8,030 nt of DNA from an uncultured Actinomycetes bacterium (GTDB lineage: Bacteria; Actinomycetota; Actinomycetes; Nanopelagicales; Nanopelagicaceae), in the NCBI GenBank assembly GCA_903907665.1, contig CAIVOW010000164.1, forward strand, positions 1 through 8,030, given 5' to 3'. Positions 1 through 6,077 of this stretch are shown here, piece by piece. Position 1 is the stretch's first letter. Each line of letters opens with the position of its first letter. The position numbers and the translations under genes were made by a program. The notes under the pieces are model-generated. The model saw only the letters and a list, made by a program, of their open reading frames with translations, searched no databases and had not been told where the DNA came from.

Positions 1-237
1 ACCGGTTGCGCCGACATCACCTTTTGCGCCAGGTGATCCAGGTGAACCAGGTGATCCTGTCGAGCCAGGCGCTCCCGGAGATCCGGTTGCACCCGGTGAA
101 CCCGGTGATCCAGTTGCACCGGTTGCGCCGGGAAGACCACTAGCTCCGGGTGAACCCGTTAAACCAGAATCTCCTGTTGCTCCTTTAACGCCCACAGGAC
201 CAGTTGCACCTATTGCTCCAGTCAAACCGGTTGCACC
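1..237 (-). repeat. Collagen Gly-X-Y coding repeat
   Basis: Read on the minus strand, every third codon is glycine (GGN) from residue 128 to the window edge, 26 full triplets plus a final Gly. At DNA level this makes degenerate 9-bp units of the GGTTCACCT / GGTGCAACC kind. Such tracts change length by slippage or recombination. A shorter triplet run is coded at 277-315. Confidence 0.9.
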
Positions 238-618
238 TATTTCCGCTTTCGAATTAGTAGTAGATGTTGTTGATTTACCGTCAATACCAGATGGACCCAT
301 TGGACCAGCTGGTCCTTTCAAACTTATTGGTGTTGGCCACTTAGTACTTGTTTTTGGGCCATAAAAATTCATAGAAGATGTATCTATATAGAAATCGCCC
401 AAGACGCCAAGAGATGAGGAAGGAGCACCTTTTCCACTCAAAATGGAGTTTTTTGTATCAGTGACTCTTCCAGCTTTATTAATAACAGTATTTTTTAACG
501 TTGTTTGTTTCTGCGGAGTCGCAGCAATTGCACTTTGAGGAATTGCAAATGTTGAAACCATTGTTAGGGAAAGAGCGACAAGTGAATAGTTTTTAGCTCT
601 CCCCTGAAACGTTCTCAT
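1..618 (-). CDS. Secreted collagen-like (Gly-X-Y repeat) protein, 3' end outside the window
   Basis: The minus frame from ATG at 618-616 stays open to base 1, giving 206 residues with no stop, so the C-terminus is missing. Residues 1-33 look like a Sec signal peptide: basic start (R2, R7, K9), hydrophobic YSLVALSLTMVSTFAI at 11-26, and an AIA-A type cleavage site near 32/33. Residues 73-101 hold a GDFYIDT...FYGPK...W...LKG segment that, from memory, often precedes collagen repeats in bacterial and phage proteins. Glycine triplets run at 102-114, are interrupted at 115-127, then continue perfectly from G128 to the edge (26 triplets). GAT and GSP occur seven times each; Thr and Pro are mostly in the Y position. 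A GGAAGG ribosome site lies 4 bases upstream of the ATG. The protein is probably exported as a trimeric rod. Its anchor, ligand and role cannot be seen. It is divergent from the secreted-protein gene at 864. Confidence 0.9.
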   Translation of the reverse strand, partial: MRTFQGRAKNYSLVALSLTMVSTFAIPQSAIAATPQKQTTLKNTVINKAGRVTDTKNSILSGKGAPSSSLGVLGDFYIDTSSMNFYGPKTSTKWPTPISLKGPAGPMGPSGIDGKSTTSTTNSKAEIGATGLTGAIGATGPVGVKGATGDSGLTGSPGASGLPGATGATGSPGSPGATGSPGAPGSTGSPGSPGSPGAKGDVGATG

Positions 619-775
619 GGGACCTTCCAAACGTTCGATGTTTCCCGGAGGAAAACGTGTACTGCCTATGGTTCAGCGCTTTTTTACGCAGGGTAAGTGG
701 GCCACCACTCCGAACTCTAAGCACGCTCTCAGCCAGAATAGTCCAATCTTTGAGAGTCGAGGAGTTATCTACGGA

Positions 776-799
776 TATCGAATATGAGGGTATTCGGTA
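776..799. promoter_or_regulatory. Inverted repeat, candidate operator
   Basis: The arms TATCGAATA and TATTCGGTA flank a 6-base centre (TGAGGG). Eight of nine positions pair, and the remaining one is a G-T. The repeat lies 65 bases before the start of the plus-strand secreted-protein gene and about 160 bases before the collagen start. That suits a dimeric regulator site, but no T-tract follows that would make it a terminator. The regulator is unknown. Confidence 0.35.
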
Positions 800-817
800 G
801 AAAAGACCAGTAGTTGG

Positions 818-833
818 TTGAACTTAAATTCAA
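818..833. promoter_or_regulatory. Imperfect palindrome TTGAA-N6-TTCAA
   Basis: Seven of eight position pairs match in this 16-bp palindrome, which ends 30 bases before the ATG at 864. TTGAAC (818-823) could also serve as a -35 element, but the -10 expected near 841-847 is poor. It may therefore be an operator rather than a promoter core. Confidence 0.3.
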
Positions 834-863
834 TCCACTTCTAGTCACTACAGAGGGAGTCGT

Positions 864-1484
864 ATGAAGACCAAGACAATTGCAATGATCGCGGTGGTAG
901 CAACTGTTTCAGTTGTTGGAGCTGGTGCTGCCGGTGCTGCAACTAAGAAAACAGTCGTTAGGGCTGCCACTGTGGCAACGTCATCTCGACCATCTATTGG
1001 TGGAATGAATGAAATGGGTGAGGACAATCTCCTTGCGACAGTACTAGCAGGACTTGTTGCAAACAGAACTCTTACTGAAACTCAAACTGCAACAATCAAA
1101 GCAGCAGTTAAGGCTGCCCGTGCTGCCGCACATGGAGCTGAAGAAAATAATCGTCCTATGGGTGGAGCATTCGCAGGTGCAAACAAGCAAGCAGTCATCC
1201 TTACAACTCTTGGAATTAATGCTGCAACGCTCAAGGCCGGACTGCAAAGTGGAAAGTCACTTGCAACCATTGCTGGCCCAACAAAGACTCCAGCGTTGAT
1301 TGCGGCTCTAGTTGCTGCAGAAAATGCAGCAATTGATGCTGCTGTAGTCGCTGGCAAGATAACACCTGCTCAAGCTGTGACCGCTAAGGCTGGTGTTACT
1401 GCAAACGTTACTGTGGAGGTCAATCAGGTTGGCCGCGTCGGTGCGATGGGAATGGGAATGGGTCGTGGCCGAGGCCATAACTAG
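864..1484 (+). CDS. Secreted Ala-rich helical protein with Met/Gly-rich tail, function unknown
   Basis: This is a complete 206-residue protein. Residues 1-26 form a signal peptide (K2, K4, then a hydrophobic stretch and AGA-A cleavage near 25/26). The mature part is mostly Ala, Val, Thr and Lys and is predicted helical. Two segments resemble each other: LVANRTLTETQTATIKAAVKAA (64-85), seen here as an LVA...LT..Q..xIKA pattern, and VVAGKITPAQAVTAKAG (161-177). Between them lies LGINAATLKAGLQSGKSLATIAG (116-138), a pattern I associate with uncharacterised secreted actinobacterial proteins. Residues 193-206 alternate Met, Gly and Arg and end in GHN; other Met residues cluster at 48-51 and 99. 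The start ATG follows GAGGGAG at 853-859. A strong terminator follows, so the gene is probably monocistronic. A role in metal binding or at the cell surface is possible but only a guess. Confidence 0.85.
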   Translation: MKTKTIAMIAVVATVSVVGAGAAGAATKKTVVRAATVATSSRPSIGGMNEMGEDNLLATVLAGLVANRTLTETQTATIKAAVKAARAAAHGAEENNRPMGGAFAGANKQAVILTTLGINAATLKAGLQSGKSLATIAGPTKTPALIAALVAAENAAIDAAVVAGKITPAQAVTAKAGVTANVTVEVNQVGRVGAMGMGMGRGRGHN

Positions 1485-1500
1485 TTCCTAATCATCTCGG

Positions 1501-1538
1501 CAAGACCCGCACGGTTTTTGTGCGGGTCTTGTTTTTTT
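1501..1538 (+). terminator. Strong Rho-independent terminator
   Basis: A perfect 12-bp stem (CAAGACCCGCAC at 1501-1512 pairing with 1520-1531) closes a 7-base loop and is followed by seven T (1532-1538). It starts 16 bases after the stop of the secreted-protein gene and ends transcription before rpiB. Its T-tract is oriented for the plus strand only. Confidence 0.96.
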
Positions 1539-1566
1539 ATGCGATGTTCTTTGAGAGGATGAGGGA

Positions 1567-2022
1567 GTGAACATCCACATCGGCAGCGACCACGCAGGAC
1601 TTGAGTTTAAAAATCGTATAGTCGATCATCTCAAACTACACGGCCATAATGTCATCGATCACGGTCCTCATACACTGGATCCGTTGGATGATTATCCAGT
1701 CTTTTGTATTCCCGCAGCAGAAGCGGTTGCCACAGATCCCGGCTCACTTGGAATTGTTTTGGGTGGATCAGGCAATGGCGAACAGATTGCAGCGAATAAA
1801 GTAAAAGGCATTCGTGCGGCACTTGTGTGGAGCCGTGACACCGCAGTGCTTGCTAGAGAGCACAATAATGCCAATGTAATCGCTATTGGCGGGCGTATGC
1901 ACTCTCAGGAATTTGCCCTTGAACTAGTGGATTTATTTATCAGCACACCTTTTCCGGGCGATGAACGGCACCAAAGGCGCATAAATTTAGTTAGTAGATA
2001 TGAAAGTGATGGAAAGCTTTAA
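1567..2022 (+). CDS. rpiB: Ribose-5-phosphate isomerase B
   Basis: RpiB interconverts ribose 5-phosphate and ribulose 5-phosphate in the non-oxidative pentose phosphate pathway (cytosolic). The 151 residues match the usual RpiB/LacAB length. SDHAG at 7-11 and GGSGNGE at 66-72 are the family signatures. The residue after GSGNG is Glu72, as in the actinobacterial type where Glu (E75 in M. tuberculosis) rather than Cys is the catalytic base. H99, R110, R134 and R138 line up with the mycobacterial ring-opening and phosphate-binding residues, with a constant offset of 3. The start is GTG with AGAGGA 7 bases upstream (1554-1559); the nearby ATG at 1559 stops after three codons. The gene sits 28 bases after a terminator, so its promoter must overlap the terminator region. 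It ends by sharing TTAA with trmB. Confidence 0.96.
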   Translation: MNIHIGSDHAGLEFKNRIVDHLKLHGHNVIDHGPHTLDPLDDYPVFCIPAAEAVATDPGSLGIVLGGSGNGEQIAANKVKGIRAALVWSRDTAVLAREHNNANVIAIGGRMHSQEFALELVDLFISTPFPGDERHQRRINLVSRYESDGKL

Positions 2023-2675
2023 TTCTTAAAGTACTTTAAATCTGTAACTACGTGACCTTTTCGCAAGCCTTGTCCTTCAAACTTAGAGACAGGCCTAAAT
2101 TCTGGGCGCTCGATAATGCCTCCAGAAAAAAGAGCTGACTTTTCAAAGACATTTCCAATCCACGTGGCATATTCAACCCAATCAGTTGCAATATGAATGT
2201 AGCCCCCATCCTTAATTTTTGGCGCGATCAATTGTAAGAACGGCTCCTGCACGATTCGACGCTTCTTGTGGTGCTGCTTTGGCCACGGATCTGGAAAATA
2301 CAAATGGATTGCGTCGAGTGAATTATCTGCAATCCAGTGCTGCAAAACTAGATGAGCATCTTCTTCGATAATGCGAAGGTTTGAAGATCCGTTTTTAAAT
2401 GTCATGTTCATTAGACCGCCAACACCAGGCTTATGGACTTCGACGGCAAGGAATCCAGTTTCTGGATCATTCTTAACAATCTCTGCAGTCGCCTCCCCCA
2501 TACCTGTTCCTATCTCCATCACAATTCGCTTGGAGTTTGGGAAAAGATCTCGCAGATTGAGTATGCCTTCTGGGTTGACTCCAAAAGTCGCCCATAAAGT
2601 CGCGTACGCTGATTCTTGAGCAGCAGTGCCACGTGCTCCACGTAACTTATAACTTCGATTGTGAGGGCGTTCCAT
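2019..2675 (-). CDS. trmB: tRNA (guanine-N7-)-methyltransferase
   Basis: TrmB transfers methyl from S-adenosylmethionine to N7 of G46 in the variable loop of tRNAs. From ATG at 2675 the protein is 218 residues. It contains the SAM-binding motif MEIGTGMGEA (53-62), the EVHKPGVG segment (79-86), the acidic EEDAH, the diagnostic FPDPWPK followed by KKRR (127-140), and the C-terminal KFEGQG...GHVVTDLKY motif. An upstream in-frame TTG at 2708 would add 11 residues (MVLKTWFRLSE), but it would leave only 15 bases to the divergent pepN start and swallow the promoter space; the conserved part starts with HNRSYKLRG just after the internal Met. I therefore prefer 2675, although its ribosome site is weak. 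The gene converges on rpiB with a 4-base overlap. Confidence 0.93.
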   Translation of the reverse strand: MERPHNRSYKLRGARGTAAQESAYATLWATFGVNPEGILNLRDLFPNSKRIVMEIGTGMGEATAEIVKNDPETGFLAVEVHKPGVGGLMNMTFKNGSSNLRIIEEDAHLVLQHWIADNSLDAIHLYFPDPWPKQHHKKRRIVQEPFLQLIAPKIKDGGYIHIATDWVEYATWIGNVFEKSALFSGGIIERPEFRPVSKFEGQGLRKGHVVTDLKYFKN

Positions 2676-2723
2676 CTCGGATAGCCTAAACCAAGTTTTT
2701 AATACCAACTAAAAGGAGCCCTC
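2676..2723. promoter_or_regulatory. Short divergent trmB/pepN intergenic region
   Basis: Only 48 bases separate the preferred trmB start from pepN, so the two promoters must overlap each other or extend into the coding regions. The stretch is AT-rich with TTTTTAATACC at 2696-2706, a possible -10 area. The pepN ribosome site AAGGAG (2713-2718) lies 5 bases before its GTG. Confidence 0.5.
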
Positions 2724-5261
2724 GTGCCTGGAGTAAATATCGCTCGTTCTGAAGCCGCTGAACGCGCAAAGCACCTCACGATTGAGTCATATGACATTTC
2801 ACTTGATCTAACAGTCGGGAGTGAAATATTCCTCTCTAATTCTCGAATCATTTTCACTTGTGCTACTCCGAACTACTCAACCTTTCTAGACGCGGTCGGA
2901 AAGAGCATCAAGTCAGCAACTCTCAATGGTGTTCCAGTTGATACTTCGCGTTACGACGGAGAGACTCTGCACATCGATGGATTGGCTTCACATAACGAGC
3001 TCATTATTGAAATGGAAGGCTTGTATTCAAATACAGGCGAGGGACTACAGAGATCAGTGGACCCTGTAGATAACGAGGTCTACTTGTACTCACAAGGTGA
3101 GACTGCATATATCCGCAAAATGTATGCCTGCTTTGACCAACCTAGCCTGAAGGCCGAGTTTACTTTCCACGTTACGGCTCCTAAGCATTGGGAAGTTATT
3201 TCTAATAATCCAGTATCAACAAAAGTAGAGTCGGGCGAAAATACCCATTGGTCCTTTACTAAGACTCCTCGAATTTCAACATATGTAACGGCTGTTATTG
3301 CTGGACCGTATGCTCATGTTCACGATACTTACGTTGGAAAGAAAACTGTTCCGCTAGGAATATTTCTTCGTAAGTCTTTATCAGAACACCTTGATGCCGA
3401 GAATATCTTCGAGCTCACAAAGCAAGGCTTTGCGTATTTTGAAAATGTATTTGGACTTAGCTATCCATTTGAAAAATATGACCAGATCGCTGTGGTCGAT
3501 TTCAACTGGGGAGCAATGGAGAATGTTGGCGCTGTCACATTTAAAGAGAGCTTGTTAGTCTTTCGAAGCAAGGTTACAGATCGCATGTATCTCAACCGGG
3601 CAAATACTATTTTGCACGAAATGGCACATATGTGGTTTGGAAACATGGTCACGATGTCGTGGTGGGATGATCTTTGGCTCAATGAATCCTTTGCTGAATG
3701 GTCTTCATACTTAGCAATGTTTGAAGCAACAAAGTTTAAGAACTCTTGGAGCGCATTTAGTACTGAGCGTAAAAATTGGGCCTATCGCCAAGACCAGTTG
3801 ATTTCTACGCATCCAATTGTGACTGACATGGTTGATATCGAAGCAGTGAACGCAAACTTTGATGGAATCTCTTATGCCAAAGGCGCATCGGTTCTACACC
3901 AGCTAGCTGCCTATGTTGGCCGAGAGAATTTCATCGCAGGGCTTCAAAAGTACTTTGCGAAGCACGCTTTTAAAAATACGACATTGCAGGATTTACTAAG
4001 TGAACTTGAGGAACAAAGTGGTCGTGACCTAAAGCCATGGGTCGCTACATGGCTACAAACTGCAGGAGTAAATACGTTACGTCCGAAAGTTACAATCGCT
4101 GATAATAAGTATTCTGCGGTCGAAATCCTGCAAGAAGTTCCACTTATGCCAGTGGGCTCACAAGAACTTAGGATTCATAGGTTAGCTGTTGGTCTCTACG
4201 ATATTAAAAATGGTGATGTGGTTCTACGTAAAAGTGTGAATTTTGATCTAGAAAGTTCTTCAACAACTATTGCCGAGCTCGCCGGAGAGCCTGTTGCAGA
4301 TTTGCTTCTTGTTAATGACCAGGATCTTTCCTATGCAAAAGTGCGATTGGATGATCGTTCTGTTACTACTCTCAAATCGCACCTTGGGAAAATCCAAGAT
4401 GGTTTAACTCGAACAGTCTGCTGGAACGCCGTCTGGGATATGTTGCGAGATGCAGAGTTATCCGCTTCTGATTTCCTCGATATTGCAATCTCAGGCCTTG
4501 CCGGAGAAGATGACATCACAACAGTCACCACCCTTGGTAATCAGATTTATGGGGCTATTGAAAATTATGTACACCAAAGTAAGCGTGATGCTAAACGAAT
4601 ACTTCTGGCTGACTACCTGAATGATTTGATGAGTTCAGCAAAACCTGGGAGTGATTTTCAACTTCAATATGCTCGAATTTTCGCGACCTTGGCTCATAGC
4701 AAAACTCAAGTAGCCCGAATCCGTGAGCTGCTGGATGGAAAGCTAACGGGGCTGTCGGTTGATGTTGATCTTCGTTGGACCTTTGTTAAGTTCCTGGTGG
4801 AACAAAACGCGCTAACCAAGAGTGAGATTGATGCAGAGTTGGCTAGGGATAATACATTTACCGGACAATTGAGTTATGAAACCTGCTTGGCTGAACAGCC
4901 GAATGCGGATTCCAAGAGAATAATTTGGAATTCAATTATTAATGATGATCAAGCAACTGAGATTCGTCGAGCAAAAATAGGTGGCTTTGTCTCATATCGC
5001 CAAAGAGAACTGCTTGAAGAATACGCCGATGAGTACTTCACGATTCTGCTCGATATCTGGGGAAAGAAGTCATTTGAAATCGGTGAGTCAATTGTTGAAG
5101 GTCTCTATCCGAGTTACATTGCAAAGCAATCCACGCTAGATAAGACAGATACTTGGCTAAATGGAATCGGCAAGGATGCGCCAGATACGCTGCGTCGCCT
5201 AGTTGCAGAAGGTCGTGATGGTCTTGCTCGAGCGCTGCGCGTACAGGCAATCGACGCTTAA
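2724..5261 (+). CDS. pepN: Aminopeptidase N (M1 family zinc metallopeptidase)
   Basis: PepN removes N-terminal amino acids from peptides, finishing cytosolic protein turnover and peptide use. The 845-residue product is full length for the actinobacterial M1 enzymes. The N-terminal beta domain (about 1-200) precedes the catalytic domain. Visible there are GAMEN at 263-267 (exopeptidase/N-terminus recognition), the zinc motif HEMAH at 298-302 (H298, E299, H302), the third zinc ligand E321 in LNESFAEW, exactly 18 residues on, and Y384 in GISYAKGAS, the transition-state tyrosine. A helical ERAP1-like C-terminal domain fills about 520-845. No signal peptide is present. The start is GTG with AAGGAG at 2713-2718, and the sequence VPGVNIARSEAAERA after it matches the usual start of the family. 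No terminator is seen downstream, where the small minus-strand gene begins 22 bases on. Confidence 0.97.
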   Translation: MPGVNIARSEAAERAKHLTIESYDISLDLTVGSEIFLSNSRIIFTCATPNYSTFLDAVGKSIKSATLNGVPVDTSRYDGETLHIDGLASHNELIIEMEGLYSNTGEGLQRSVDPVDNEVYLYSQGETAYIRKMYACFDQPSLKAEFTFHVTAPKHWEVISNNPVSTKVESGENTHWSFTKTPRISTYVTAVIAGPYAHVHDTYVGKKTVPLGIFLRKSLSEHLDAENIFELTKQGFAYFENVFGLSYPFEKYDQIAVVDFNWGAMENVGAVTFKESLLVFRSKVTDRMYLNRANTILHEMAHMWFGNMVTMSWWDDLWLNESFAEWSSYLAMFEATKFKNSWSAFSTERKNWAYRQDQLISTHPIVTDMVDIEAVNANFDGISYAKGASVLHQLAAYVGRENFIAGLQKYFAKHAFKNTTLQDLLSELEEQSGRDLKPWVATWLQTAGVNTLRPKVTIADNKYSAVEILQEVPLMPVGSQELRIHRLAVGLYDIKNGDVVLRKSVNFDLESSSTTIAELAGEPVADLLLVNDQDLSYAKVRLDDRSVTTLKSHLGKIQDGLTRTVCWNAVWDMLRDAELSASDFLDIAISGLAGEDDITTVTTLGNQIYGAIENYVHQSKRDAKRILLADYLNDLMSSAKPGSDFQLQYARIFATLAHSKTQVARIRELLDGKLTGLSVDVDLRWTFVKFLVEQNALTKSEIDAELARDNTFTGQLSYETCLAEQPNADSKRIIWNSIINDDQATEIRRAKIGGFVSYRQRELLEEYADEYFTILLDIWGKKSFEIGESIVEGLYPSYIAKQSTLDKTDTWLNGIGKDAPDTLRRLVAEGRDGLARALRVQAIDA

Positions 5262-5266
5262 GCTAA

Positions 5267-5292
5267 ATTTTTACTCAATATTTTTACTCAAT
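5267..5292. repeat. 13-bp perfect tandem duplication
   Basis: ATTTTTACTCAAT occurs at 5267-5279 and again at 5280-5292 with no gap. On the minus strand each unit reads ATTGAGTAAAAAT. The right-hand copy holds the last two codons (Ile, Glu) and the stop of the 43-residue ORF, and the left-hand copy repeats them after the stop. It looks like a recent slippage duplication between two convergent genes. Confidence 0.9.
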
Positions 5293-5415
5293 ACGAGTTA
5301 TGTTACTTGCTGCCTTAAACTTTTTACGATCAACTGTTGAAAGTAGAACCACAACCGTTATCGCACCAAACAGGGCAATCGGTAGGCCAACGAAGTAAAT
5401 AAGTGAATGCAACAT
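5284..5415 (-). CDS. Small single-pass membrane protein (43 residues)
   Basis: ATG at 5415-5413 opens a 43-codon frame ending in TAA at 5284. The product starts MLHSLIYFVGLPIALFGAIT and has one hydrophobic helix at about 5-26, followed by a basic segment (D29-R30-K31-K32-F33-K34) and a polar tail ending TRIE. The positive charges on the C-terminal side predict N-out/C-in topology. The start lies 9 bases after the stop of the HNH gene, so the two are probably co-transcribed and translationally coupled; no good ribosome site is seen. Without this gene the 163 bases between pepN and the HNH gene would be empty, unusual in so compact a region. I do not recognise a family, and the function is unknown. 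Confidence 0.65.
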   Translation of the reverse strand: MLHSLIYFVGLPIALFGAITVVVLLSTVDRKKFKAASNITRIE

Positions 5416-5424
5416 GATTGTAGT

Positions 5425-5955
5425 TTAGGCAGATGCTGCCGCAACTCCAAATGCTTCGATGCCATATGGCTTCAAGTAAGTTAGCCAACGCTCATCAGTA
5501 CGACCTGTTCCCAGAATTCTCCAAGCTGCGCCGACTGGTTCGCGAGGAAGGGAGCGAAGGCGCCAGCCAATTTCTTTGAGTGTACGATCAGCTTTTTGAT
5601 GATTGCATTTGTTGCAAGCCGAAACAACATTTTCCCAGTTGTGCCCTCCGCCTCGACTGCGCGGAATAACATGGTCAATCGATGTTGCAGCCGCACTGCA
5701 ATACGCGCAGCGGCCACCATCTCTAGCAAAAATTGCGCGGCGCGAAAGTGGAACTGCGTGACGATATGGAATTCTGACAAACTTAGTAAGACGGATCACG
5801 GTCGGAAGAGTGACTTGACCTCCTGCATAATGCAGAACCGTGTCGGATTCTTCAACGACGACGGCGCGCTGATTGAGGACGAGGATTAAGGCTCGTCTAT
5901 CTGTAACGACACCTAGTGGCTCGTAGGTGGCGTTCAGGACCAATGATTGCGGCAC
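5425..5955 (-). CDS. HNH endonuclease domain protein, actinobacterial type
   Basis: From GTG at 5955 this is a 176-residue protein. The N-terminal part (VPQSLVLNATYEPLGVV, then DRRALILVLNQRAVVVEES) matches the conserved leader of short actinobacterial HNH proteins. The nuclease core has two zinc CxxC pairs (C83/C86 and C114/C117), the catalytic D94-H95 in SIDHVIPRS, N109 in NWENVV, and H119 in CNHQKAD. All HNH residues are intact, so it is probably an active single-metal nicking or cleaving enzyme; its cellular role is not established. GTG is preferred over the ATG at 5982 because AAGGGAG (5963-5969) sits 7 bases before it and the conserved sequence begins there. The small membrane ORF follows after 9 bases. 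mscS is divergent. Confidence 0.9.
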   Translation of the reverse strand: MPQSLVLNATYEPLGVVTDRRALILVLNQRAVVVEESDTVLHYAGGQVTLPTVIRLTKFVRIPYRHAVPLSRRAIFARDGGRCAYCSAAATSIDHVIPRSRGGGHNWENVVSACNKCNHQKADRTLKEIGWRLRSLPREPVGAAWRILGTGRTDERWLTYLKPYGIEAFGVAAASA

Positions 5956-6077
5956 TGATGAACTCCCTTGTGTCCAGCACATGGCTCGTGCTGATTGGCA
6001 AATACTGCACTATCCACCTGTCATTTCGAGGGATTTTCTTGGAAACAACGTATAAAGATTGAGTAAAGTCAGGGGCT
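5956..6077. promoter_or_regulatory. Divergent HNH/mscS intergenic region
   Basis: The 122 bases hold both promoters. For HNH, the AAGGGAG ribosome site is at 5963-5969 and a 6-bp inverted repeat CAGCAC/GTGCTG at 5975-5993 lies just upstream in the leader. For mscS, a TATAAA at 6051-6056 is a possible -10, but no good -35 is found at the right spacing. AGGGG lies just before the mscS ATG. Confidence 0.45.

Larger units (their letters stand above)
619..863. promoter_or_regulatory. Divergent intergenic region with several inverted repeats
   Basis: These 245 bases separate the collagen-like gene (-) from the small secreted-protein gene (+) and must contain both promoters. I see no convincing -35/-10 pair for either gene. 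Inverted repeats are frequent: a 5-bp hairpin AGTGG/CCACT at 696-709, a nested pair AACTC/GAGTT (713-717 with 762-766) enclosing CTCTCA/TGAGAG (726-731 with 751-756), a longer one at 776-799, and a palindrome at 818-833. On the minus strand, TTTCC/GGAAA also flank a 4-base loop just before the collagen start. The left part could be a structured leader RNA of the collagen-like gene and the right part operator sites. I could not match it to any riboswitch class I know. Confidence 0.5.

Noticed and set aside
1..237. Regular short repeats that might suggest a CRISPR array or DNA minisatellite
   Set aside because: The period follows glycine codons in one open frame with degenerate third positions; there are no identical repeats with unique spacers.
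619..863. Known riboswitch upstream of the collagen-like gene
   Set aside because: Pairings exist, but the conserved cores of the classes I considered are not present, so only an unclassified structure is reported.
1044..1357. Open frames antisense to, or in another frame of, the secreted-protein gene
   Set aside because: They are shadows of the Ala-rich coding sequence, with no ribosome sites or family features.
2371..2619. Plus-strand ORF inside trmB
   Set aside because: It lies opposite the conserved methyltransferase motifs and shows no domain of its own.
2676..2708. TTG start extending trmB by 11 residues
   Set aside because: It leaves 15 bases to divergent pepN and adds residues outside the conserved family start.
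5481..5889. Overlapping ORFs on both strands within the HNH gene
   Set aside because: The HNH frame has intact zinc and catalytic motifs; the others are shadows without features.
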